Source of the DNA: Oleispira sp051275515
GTDB taxonomy: Bacteria > Pseudomonadota > Gammaproteobacteria > Pseudomonadales > Oceanobacteraceae
Direction: 5' to 3'
Assembly (NCBI GenBank): GCA_051275515.1
Contig: JBNMOT010000015.1
Coordinates: 1-34,233, forward strand
DNA length: 34,233 bases
Positions 9,171 to 16,177 of this stretch are shown in pieces. Position numbers and translations under genes: made by a program. The notes below the pieces were generated by a model. It was given only the letters and a program-made list of their open reading frames with translations. It was not told the DNA's origin and did not search any database. Position 1 is the first letter of the stretch; each line of letters starts with the position of its first letter.

Positions 9171-9220
9171 ATCTTTAGTAATCTTTAGTTTTCTTTAGTA
9201 ATCTTTAGTAATTTCTAGTT
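9171..9220. repeat. Five tandem 10-bp repeats, consensus ATCTTTAGTA
   Basis: Units at 9171-9180, 9181-9190, 9191-9200, 9201-9210 and 9211-9220. The first and fourth are identical, the second and third each differ at one or two positions, and the last is degenerate. The 10-base period matches the DNA helical turn, so bound proteins would lie on one face. The array lies between the GFA gene's stop and the helicase start, and could be a regulatory array or simply slippage-born. Confidence 0.7.
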
Positions 9221-9251
9221 AGATTTTGTTGCCCGTTTAATCGGGAAAAGA

Positions 9252-9692
9252 TCACGTCCAAAATCCTTTGAGCATTCGCTTAACTATCTCTTCTGGGGGA
9301 GAACCCGGCGATTGGAGTAATGCCAAAGGTATTTCAGTGCCCTCTGCTTTTTGGCTTGTCCAAATGTGTGCATCCGCTGCAAAGTCGAAGGGTAAAAGTT
9401 TATCGGCAAAAATCGCGACAGCGTCATTGAGCGCTTTAACTTGTACGTAAACAGGCTCGCCACAAGCACTACAGGAATGATGAAACTTCTCTGCGCCGGT
9501 ACCACCCATCAGCGTTTCTATCGTAGTTTGCCCCACAATCTGACAATCATTTTTTCTAAAAAACGCCGCCTTCACAGATTTAAGACCTGAAAAGGCCTGG
9601 CATTCATGGCAGTGGCAAACCAACTGCACCACTGGGGGTTTTGAAACTACGAGTTTAAATTTGTCACAACCGCAGCACACAGATGCTTTCAT
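9252..9692 (-). CDS. GFA-domain protein (zinc-binding, CENP-V/GFA family)
   Basis: About 146 residues. The zinc-binding cysteine pattern of the GFA family (glutathione-dependent formaldehyde-activating enzyme, PF04828) is clear: CCGC near residue 6, CHCHEC about residues 31-36, and CSACGEPVY about residues 73-81. Only some members act on S-hydroxymethylglutathione, so the function is left open. The ATG at 9692 has an AAGGAGAG ribosome site. A longer reading frame runs back to 9764 through an attC-like hairpin and is rejected. The gene sits just after that hairpin, as a cassette gene would. Confidence 0.82.
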   Translation of the reverse strand: MKASVCCGCDKFKLVVSKPPVVQLVCHCHECQAFSGLKSVKAAFFRKNDCQIVGQTTIETLMGGTGAEKFHHSCSACGEPVYVQVKALNDAVAIFADKLLPFDFAADAHIWTSQKAEGTEIPLALLQSPGSPPEEIVKRMLKGFWT

Positions 9693-9707
9693 CGTCTCTC
9701 TCCTTAC

Positions 9708-9807
9708 ACATAACGCCCAAAGCAAGTGCGCCGCTTTTTGCGGCGACTGCATATTTTTGCACAAAAAATGACAGCGAATATCTTACCTGTACAGCCGTTG
9801 GTTATGA
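9708..9807 (-). repeat. attC-like site upstream of the GFA gene
   Basis: CATAACGCC at 9709-9717 resembles the outer core of the sites in the cassette array further right. It is followed by a strong hairpin with arms at 9722-9734 and 9740-9750 around TTTTT, and the region closes with GTTATGA at 9801-9807. The hairpin arm (GCAAGTGCGCCGC) is shared with the site at 10715-10773. The outer parts pair poorly, so it may be degenerate. The rest of the gene-free stretch up to 10035 is AT-rich, and I see nothing else in it. Confidence 0.45.
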
Positions 9808-10035
9808 GATTACCATTTTATATGTTAAAGCGTTACGGATAAAAAATAGATTTTTTTAAATATACATTACCTGCATAAAGACCTTGCTTAGACCGTGCTT
9901 TAATATTCTTCTGATCTTGTTATATGTCAGCAAGATTCAATCTATTTTATCGTTGGAAATTGAGCCATAAATATATTGAGTTGTTAACCTGAGAAATATA
10001 CACCTATATCTCAGTCATATTATGAAGCTACTTTT

Positions 10036-10698
10036 TTAGCTGCTAAATTTAGCATTATAAATTGAATAGGACAGTGCTAATAACAGACATATACCTGCTG
10101 GAATAAGTAGCGCATTAAATTTTAAAATACTAAAAAAATATGCACCAAATGCACCGCCCAAAATAAAACCAACAATGATTAAGAGAAATAATAATGCTTT
10201 TCTTTTATCAAACTTATTCCCTCTCAATTTTGAGCCTAACATAATACCAATATCAGTAAATATGCCAGTTACATGTGTAGTTCGGATAACTGCACCACTG
10301 TAAGTGGTTGCTATTGCATTTTGTAATCCGCAGGCGACAGAGGCCAGATAATGACCGTTTACTGAGTCATTTTCTAAGAAATAGATAGAGCCAAAAAGAA
10401 AAATTGCCTCTAAGGAAAGAAGTCCACTGTAGTTGCGACCTAATTTTAATGAGCCACTGTGTAAAAAAAAGCCCGATATGGCGGAACCTACTAGAAAGCT
10501 AAGAAGGACGAAAGCTAAATGAAGAACATCAGATAAATTTGAGGTTATAACGCCTGTTCCAAGAAGTGTCGCAGTACCTGACAAATGGGAAATTGATTGG
10601 TGTTTAAAACCCAATAACCCAATGGCATTAACAAGTCCTGCAACTAGTGCAAGAACAAAAGCACCATATTCTACCCAACGAGGTAATTTTGAAATCAC
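10036..10698 (-). CDS. YoaK/DUF1275-family membrane protein
   Basis: This 220-residue inner-membrane protein has about six hydrophobic segments. It fits the DUF1275 (YoaK) family: an early AGLVNAIGLLGF, then SHLSGTATLLG, then the central ASVACGLQNAIATTYSGAVIRTTHVTGIFTDIG. The central stretch, with GLQNA and R-T-T-H-V-T-G, is the family signature. The function is unknown. The GTG start at 10698 has AAAGGA 6 bases upstream. It lies between two attC-like hairpins and looks like an isolated integron cassette gene. Its base composition is more AT-rich than that of the neighbouring chromosomal genes. Confidence 0.85.
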   Translation of the reverse strand: MISKLPRWVEYGAFVLALVAGLVNAIGLLGFKHQSISHLSGTATLLGTGVITSNLSDVLHLAFVLLSFLVGSAISGFFLHSGSLKLGRNYSGLLSLEAIFLFGSIYFLENDSVNGHYLASVACGLQNAIATTYSGAVIRTTHVTGIFTDIGIMLGSKLRGNKFDKRKALLFLLIIVGFILGGAFGAYFFSILKFNALLIPAGICLLLALSYSIYNAKFSS

Positions 10699-10714
10699 GA
10701 TAATCCTTTAAGAA

Positions 10715-10773
10715 AATTAACACCTCAAGCAAGTGCGCCGCTTTTGGCGTCACTTTGCCTTTTATTGTTATAC
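10715..10773 (-). repeat. attC-like recombination site (59 bp)
   Basis: Read on the minus strand it begins GTATAAC and ends GTTAATT. In between is a strong imperfect palindrome with arms at 10729-10739 and 10746-10759. Length, core-site placement and the TAACAA...GGCGC...GCTT layout closely resemble the 60-bp attC of classical aadA cassettes. It lies immediately upstream of the DUF1275 gene, as expected at a cassette boundary. The stretch 10774-10876 shows no gene. Confidence 0.6.
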
Positions 10774-10876
10774 ACCGTCACGATTCTTAGCCTCCTTGCT
10801 GAATCGTTTTTCATTTGTGGAGCACATTGTTACCCCAAAAAATAAACCCGCTGCCAGCCAAATGGAAGTATTTAGT

Positions 10877-11956
10877 CTAATGCCTTTCATTCAAATCCTC
10901 TTGATATATTTCTTCAGAACCGATGGGCAAGGTCATCGTCAATCCATCATAGCCAACCGTCACTCCACTTAAACGAACCTCTTTTACATCTCGCATAAAC
11001 ACCCATTCCGCGACACGGTTTGGTGGCGCTGGCACGAGGTGGTATAGAACCAACTCTTTGACATTGGCTTCATTGGCTACTTCAGCGGCTTCGATGGGAG
11101 AGGTGTGATAGTCCTGTATATCAAACATGATTTTTTCTAACTGACCATTCCTAGTTTTTTCGGCTTCAGCTTCCATTTGTCTCACGATATTCAGTGACAG
11201 TGCCTCATGAAATAAAACATCAGCATCTTTTGAGAATTTAATGGTTGTTTGAGTTTTCGTTGTATCGCCACTGATTACAACTGAACGCCCCTTGTAATCA
11301 AAACGGTAGCCAACCGCTGGGTGTATCGGTGCGTGATTGACTTTAAACATGGTGACCTTCAGATCCCCATCATCTAAAACCGTTGCCGAATCACCATCCA
11401 AAGCAATTTCTTTGGCGATCATCTTTCCATTAGCGGGATCCAAATACTCCGCGCCATGGTGCGCCGTACGATAAAGGCTGTCCAGCGCATAAGCTTGACT
11501 AAAACCTTCGACCACTTGTGCAACCCCTTCAGGTCCAAAAACCGTGAGCGGCGCATCACGCCCCTGTGCCCAAGTCATCATATTGAACTCACCCAAGTCA
11601 CCGATGTGATCTGAATGAAAGTGGGTTAGTAACACGGCTCCCACACGTTTAGACGGGATTCGCCAAAGCCCAAGATTGTTAGTACTGCGGTTGCCCGTAT
11701 CAACAATATAAAACTTACCCCCGGCAATGATCATAACGCACGCGGCCGCCCGCCCCTTTATTGGCATCGGCGCTGCACTGCCGCATAACGTTGCTCGTAA
11801 CGCATCGTCAGTAAACAGATCATCAGGGACGCTGGACATTTGTTGGGTAATTGTTCTTTCTACCAATTGATCCTGCACATCAGGATCTTGTAAAACAAGA
11901 ACGACGGCTATGGCAAAAATACCTAAAGCGCCACATAAATAAAGTAGATACTTCAT
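10877..11956 (-). CDS. Membrane-anchored metallo-beta-lactamase-fold hydrolase
   Basis: This 359-residue protein has an N-terminal hydrophobic segment (about 3-22) that would anchor it in the membrane or act as a signal. The metallo-beta-lactamase fold follows, with the zinc motif THFHSDHIGD, a further histidine in KVNHAPIHPAVGYRF, SGDT for the bridging Asp, and a late YHLVPAP histidine. The pattern is closest to the RNase Z-like branch, but with the anchor it is more likely an exported phosphodiesterase or esterase of unknown substrate. The ATG at 11956 is preceded by AGGA. A sigma70-like promoter and a perfect palindrome lie upstream in its leader. Confidence 0.85.
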   Translation of the reverse strand: MKYLLYLCGALGIFAIAVVLVLQDPDVQDQLVERTITQQMSSVPDDLFTDDALRATLCGSAAPMPIKGRAAACVMIIAGGKFYIVDTGNRSTNNLGLWRIPSKRVGAVLLTHFHSDHIGDLGEFNMMTWAQGRDAPLTVFGPEGVAQVVEGFSQAYALDSLYRTAHHGAEYLDPANGKMIAKEIALDGDSATVLDDGDLKVTMFKVNHAPIHPAVGYRFDYKGRSVVISGDTTKTQTTIKFSKDADVLFHEALSLNIVRQMEAEAEKTRNGQLEKIMFDIQDYHTSPIEAAEVANEANVKELVLYHLVPAPPNRVAEWVFMRDVKEVRLSGVTVGYDGLTMTLPIGSEEIYQEDLNERH

Positions 11957-11990
11957 GAGCTGGATTCCTATATTTTTATTTTAGTATTCG

Positions 11991-12019
11991 TCAGTGCCAA
12001 CCCATGCGGTTGGCACTGA
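11991..12019. promoter_or_regulatory. Perfect 12-bp inverted repeat in the leader of the hydrolase gene
   Basis: Arms at 11991-12002 and 12008-12019 are perfect complements around a 5-base loop. The element is 35-63 bases upstream of the hydrolase start and downstream of the proposed promoter, and neither strand has a U-run after it. It could be a repressor operator or a leader hairpin. Apart from this and the promoter, the 437-base stretch 11957-12393 shows nothing I can assign. Confidence 0.6.
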
Positions 12020-12104
12020 GTCAATGGACGTACAACGGTGGATTATGAGAACGAAGATAGTTTCCTTTAAAATCATACGACTATCCATGTTGATGATTCG
12101 AATA

Positions 12105-12133
12105 ACACTATATTTACCGTTCGCTTTTGTCAA
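12105..12133 (-). promoter_or_regulatory. Sigma70-like promoter, probably for the MBL-fold hydrolase
   Basis: On the minus strand TTGACA (12133-12128) and TAGTGT (12110-12105) are 17 bases apart. The surrounding 65 bases match a second promoter region at 30123-30151 at about 47 of 65 positions by eye. The -35 box is perfect, while the -10 box is weak. Confidence 0.5.
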
Positions 12134-12393
12134 TTTGATATCACGTTTACAGCCTATTCGTTTATCAAATCACTTCCGTAGATCAGCCATATTTCCTTTA
12201 TATTTCAGATACTTAGCTATTAATTATATTTAGATAACGGCTCTAAAACCGCTAATATGACGTGGCCATAGGAACGTCATCCTTGCCTAAAGCCAACTTG
12301 GCGTGAGAAGTCAAAAAAATGCATTTTAAAGGCAATACAATCTTGTCTGGATTTGAGAAGCTGTACCTTAGAATAATTAAAATTGGAGTCCAT

Positions 12394-14145
12394 ATGATAT
12401 TTCGCTTGTCCCTATTCGCAATGCTGGCCTTTGTTCAAGTGAGCCACAGCGCCACTTTAACCATTAAAAATGACAATAACGAAGCCCTGCCTCAAGTTAT
12501 GGTCACGCGGACTTTCTTGGATTTACCCCCGTCCGATTTAAGTGATGACGGTTATACCCCGCACGGTGTAACCAACACCTCCTTACCTGTGTTAACTCGC
12601 TTTACCGATAAAAACGGTGAAGTAACATTTGATGATATTGAAGAATCCGTGCAGTTTCGTGCCCGTGCACAGGGTTATGTGGATGCCTCCTTTGATAAAA
12701 TCGAAGGCCCTCTGACATTAGTAAAAATGAATTCAGCAGAACACGTGGCCAGCTACCCCTCAAACGTATGGTTATCCCAACTTGATTTTGGTGGCGATGA
12801 AGCATTGAAAAAAACCTTCTTTATCAACTGCTCGTTTTGTCACCAACAAGCCTCTCCCTTTATGCGTAATGAACGCACCACCGATCAATGGTTAAGTGTA
12901 TTCAAGCGCATGGGCACTTACGGGTCACGCTTACCTGAAGACGATTACGAAAAAATTGCTCACATCTTACAAACAGAATATCGCCGCCTACGAGAAAACA
13001 CTGAAACCTTACCGCTGCCGCGTACCTGGGAAAATCATTTAGCAGAAATTGAAATGACCGAGTGGCCAATCGGCGATGGCTTTTCACAAATGCACGACTT
13101 TATTTTGCACCCTAACGGCATGATCTACATTGGTGATAACTTATTTGATCGCATTTATGAAATGAACCCTAAATCCGGTGAATACACCGTTTATAAAGTA
13201 CCGCACGCGGAAGACGCACCTTTAGGTGGATTATTTGGTAACCGCTTTAATGTTTTTCCTAAAATGCACAACTACATGGGCGTTCACTCCTTTGCGCTTT
13301 CTAAAACCGATGGCAATATTTTTATCACCCCGTCCATGCAGCAAGCGCTATTAGAATTTGATATTAAAACTAAGCAGTTTATTAAGTACGATATGCCAGA
13401 AGGCTATTACCCTCATACCATCCGTACCGATCAACAAGACCGTGTGTGGTTTACCATGGCGGTTTCTTCACAAGTAGCCATGTTTGATCGCACTACTGAA
13501 AAATTCACCCTGTACGACTTGCCCGCGCGCAGCGTTAAAGAATGGTTTATCTTTAAGCTGTTACCGCTGGTATTTAGTTTCTCTCCTGAGAACCGTCCGC
13601 AACCATCACCCGATCGTGATTCAACCGGTCTACCCATGCCTTATGGTATCGATGTTGATTCTAAAGGCATTGTTTGGGCATCCCGCTTATACGCCAACGA
13701 CATTGCTCGCATTGATCCAGAAACCGACGAAGTAACCATGATCGATTTCCCGTTTAATGGCCCGCGTCGTTTACGGGTAGATGCTAACGATAACGTTTGG
13801 ATTGTCGCCTTCCAAGATTCATTATTAGTGAAATACGATCCTATCAAGAATGAATTCACTGAATTTGAATTACCCGTGGCCAATGAATTACCTTACGCCT
13901 TAAATATCGATTTAAAGCGTGATGTGGTTTGGGTCAACGGCAATCAATCGGATACTATTTTAGCGTTTGATATACCCACTGAAACATGGAAAACCTACCC
14001 GATGCCACGTCAGCGTTTTTTCACCCGTGACATTGAAATCTCTGAAGAAGACGGCGCTGTTTATACCACTAACTCCCACTTTCCCACGTGGCAGTCTGAA
14101 GGGGGCACTCCCACCCTATTACGCATTACACCACGGGAGAAATAA
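12394..14145 (+). CDS. Periplasmic haem c / Vgb-like beta-propeller protein
   Basis: About 583 residues starting with a signal peptide (MIFRLSLFAMLAFVQVSHSA). A short beta-sandwich like a carboxypeptidase regulatory domain follows (about 20-112). Next is a helical segment with one haem c motif, CSFCH at 146-150. From about residue 210 there is a beta-propeller like virginiamycin B lyase (Vgb), with repeats such as IYIGDN-DRIYEMNP, NIFITPSMQQALLEFD and VWVNGNQSDTILAFD. The haem makes antibiotic lysis unlikely; an electron-transfer partner of the PQQ dehydrogenase 3 bases downstream is the better reading. The ATG at 12394 is preferred to one at 12319 because of GGAG 5 bases upstream and the clean signal peptide. 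Confidence 0.78.
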   Translation: MIFRLSLFAMLAFVQVSHSATLTIKNDNNEALPQVMVTRTFLDLPPSDLSDDGYTPHGVTNTSLPVLTRFTDKNGEVTFDDIEESVQFRARAQGYVDASFDKIEGPLTLVKMNSAEHVASYPSNVWLSQLDFGGDEALKKTFFINCSFCHQQASPFMRNERTTDQWLSVFKRMGTYGSRLPEDDYEKIAHILQTEYRRLRENTETLPLPRTWENHLAEIEMTEWPIGDGFSQMHDFILHPNGMIYIGDNLFDRIYEMNPKSGEYTVYKVPHAEDAPLGGLFGNRFNVFPKMHNYMGVHSFALSKTDGNIFITPSMQQALLEFDIKTKQFIKYDMPEGYYPHTIRTDQQDRVWFTMAVSSQVAMFDRTTEKFTLYDLPARSVKEWFIFKLLPLVFSFSPENRPQPSPDRDSTGLPMPYGIDVDSKGIVWASRLYANDIARIDPETDEVTMIDFPFNGPRRLRVDANDNVWIVAFQDSLLVKYDPIKNEFTEFELPVANELPYALNIDLKRDVVWVNGNQSDTILAFDIPTETWKTYPMPRQRFFTRDIEISEEDGAVYTTNSHFPTWQSEGGTPTLLRITPREK

Positions 14146-14148
14146 ACC

Positions 14149-16083
14149 ATGAGCCCTGCAAAAATAGCATTGATGCTTGCAGCTTTTTGTCCGGGTTTAT
14201 CGGCCATCAGTTTTGCGGCCGATGAAAACGAAAAAGAAAGTGGCTGGCTATATTATGGCGGCGACCAAGGGGGTCGCCATTATTCTTCTGCGGCACACAT
14301 TGATAAAGAAAATGTTGAAGACTTAGACGTCGCTTGGGTGTATCGCAGTGGCGATATGAAAACCTACGGCGAAAAAATGGATAATACTTCTGCACAAAGT
14401 ACGCCTATTTTATTACCCGAAGCGGCGGGTGAGTCTTTAGTCTATTGCACACCGTTTAACCGCGTCATTGCGCTAGACCCCGGTAATGGTAAACAACGCT
14501 GGCAGTTTGACCCGAAAATTAATCAGGGCGGTCACCGCACGTTTAGGTGTCGTGGGGTAAGTTACGCAGAAGAAAAAAGCGTGGCTAACAATGCTCCATG
14601 TCGACACCGTTTATTTGTCGCCACCCACGACCGTAGTTTATGGGCGATTGATGCGCGTAACGGAAAAACCTGTGATAACTTTGGTGAAAATGGCCAAGTA
14701 AAATTATACGGCGAAGAAGGCTTTGTTCCTGGCGACATGGCCAGTTCATCGGCGCCCACCGTTGCCAACGGAGTCGTGGTGGTAGGGTCTGCCATTATTG
14801 ACTTTACCCGCGCCCAAACGCCGCGCGGTACAGTAAAAGCATTTAGTTCGTTAACCGGTGAACCTCTGTGGCAGTTTGACCCCCTGTTGAATCATTCGAA
14901 CAGTGGCTCGGCCAATGTTTGGGCACCGATATCGGTCGATGAAAAAAATAATTTGGTTTTTTTACCCACCAGTGCCTCATCGCCCGATTATTACGGGGTA
15001 GATCGCCCGGGGGATGATTTATACGCCAACAGCATTGTCGCCTTACATTTACAAACAGGCAAACTTAGCTGGTATTTTCAGCATGTGCGCCACGACTTAT
15101 GGGACTACGATACGCCAGCGCAACCCATTTTATTTGAATGGAATAAGAATGGCGAAAGTATTCCTGCTTTAGCTCAACTGACCAAGCAAGGTCTAACGTT
15201 TGTTTTTAATCGTTTAACCGGCGAGCCTTTATGGGAAATCACCGAGCAACCCGTACCGCCCTCTCAAATTGCCGGAGAAATGACCTCCCCGACTCAGCCC
15301 AAACCCATTGCACCACCGCCGTTAATTGACTCTTACCTGATGCCCAATGACGCTTGGGGGTTAACGCCGCTTGATCGTAATGACTGCAAGAAACAACTGG
15401 AAAGCATCAGCAACATGGGCTTGTTTACCCCGAACAGTGAGAAACTGTCGTTAATGTACCCGGGCAGTTTAGGCGGCCCCAATTGGGGTGGCGGCGCCAT
15501 GTTAGGCGAGTCTGGGGTCTTGTTAGTCAACGTTAACAATGTCGCCTTCACCGGACAATTAATTCCTAAAAAAACCGACGGAGTCAGCAGCACAGACGAT
15601 CACCCTAAAGCCGGAAAACGCATGCGGGTAGCCATGAACGGTACGCCCTACGCAGTCGAAATTGGCAGTTTAAAATCATTTTTAGGCATTCCTTGCAACC
15701 CACCCCCTTGGGGCAAGTTAGTAGCCATTGATTTAGTAAAAGGCGTGATTTTATGGGAAGCGCCATTAGGGTCGATTCATGAAATGGGCCCGGTGACTAT
15801 GCCATTTCATCTTGACTGGGGCACCCCTAATTTAGGCGGTGGCATTGCGACCCAAGGCGGCTTGTTTTTCATTGGCGCCACCATGGATCGACAAATCCGT
15901 GCGTTTGATGTGAGCAACGGTGAAACCCTTTGGAAATACACCCTACCAGTGGATGCCAACGCCACACCCATGACTTACACCTATAAAGGTCGTCAGTATG
16001 TGGTGATTAATGCCGGTGGCCATGCCATCTTTGGCCGTGGCCCTGGGGATTATGTGTACGCCTTTGCCTTGCCCGAAAATTAA
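14149..16083 (+). CDS. PQQ-dependent dehydrogenase (membrane glucose dehydrogenase-like, soluble)
   Basis: This 644-residue protein has a signal peptide (cleavage near SFAA, residue 24) and the eight-bladed quinoprotein propeller. Tryptophan-docking repeats such as GKQRWQFDP, GEPLWQFDP and GETLWKYTLP are visible. RHDLWDYDTPAQP contains the aspartate equivalent to the catalytic Asp of E. coli glucose dehydrogenase. ATHDRSLWAIDARNGKTC and the C-terminal YVVINAGGHAIFGRGPGDYVYAFALP are typical of the GCD group. It lacks the five N-terminal membrane helices of GCD and has no haem c domain, so electrons must pass to another carrier, plausibly the haem protein encoded 3 bases upstream. The substrate is unknown (a sugar or polyol). 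No pqq biosynthesis genes are in the window. Confidence 0.88.
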   Translation: MSPAKIALMLAAFCPGLSAISFAADENEKESGWLYYGGDQGGRHYSSAAHIDKENVEDLDVAWVYRSGDMKTYGEKMDNTSAQSTPILLPEAAGESLVYCTPFNRVIALDPGNGKQRWQFDPKINQGGHRTFRCRGVSYAEEKSVANNAPCRHRLFVATHDRSLWAIDARNGKTCDNFGENGQVKLYGEEGFVPGDMASSSAPTVANGVVVVGSAIIDFTRAQTPRGTVKAFSSLTGEPLWQFDPLLNHSNSGSANVWAPISVDEKNNLVFLPTSASSPDYYGVDRPGDDLYANSIVALHLQTGKLSWYFQHVRHDLWDYDTPAQPILFEWNKNGESIPALAQLTKQGLTFVFNRLTGEPLWEITEQPVPPSQIAGEMTSPTQPKPIAPPPLIDSYLMPNDAWGLTPLDRNDCKKQLESISNMGLFTPNSEKLSLMYPGSLGGPNWGGGAMLGESGVLLVNVNNVAFTGQLIPKKTDGVSSTDDHPKAGKRMRVAMNGTPYAVEIGSLKSFLGIPCNPPPWGKLVAIDLVKGVILWEAPLGSIHEMGPVTMPFHLDWGTPNLGGGIATQGGLFFIGATMDRQIRAFDVSNGETLWKYTLPVDANATPMTYTYKGRQYVVINAGGHAIFGRGPGDYVYAFALPEN

Positions 16084-16092
16084 TAAAACTTA

Positions 16093-16148
16093 AATAAAGT
16101 AATAAAATAATAAAGTAATAAAATAATAAAGTAATAAAGTAATAAAAA
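16093..16148. repeat. Octanucleotide tandem repeat, AATAAAGT/AATAAAAT
   Basis: Six 8-base units (16093-16140) plus one degenerate unit (16141-16148) follow each other exactly, alternating between AATAAAGT and AATAAAAT. They fill the gap between the dehydrogenase stop and the TonB receptor start at 16178. Copy-number change here would alter promoter or leader spacing for the receptor. Confidence 0.85.
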
Positions 16149-16177
16149 TTTCATAAAAATAATAACGGTAAACCCTT

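Noticed and set aside
11994..12233. 79-residue plus-strand frame between the hydrolase and haem protein genes
   Set aside because: It starts inside the perfect palindrome, has no ribosome site, is low in complexity of codon use and lies over the promoter of the minus-strand gene.
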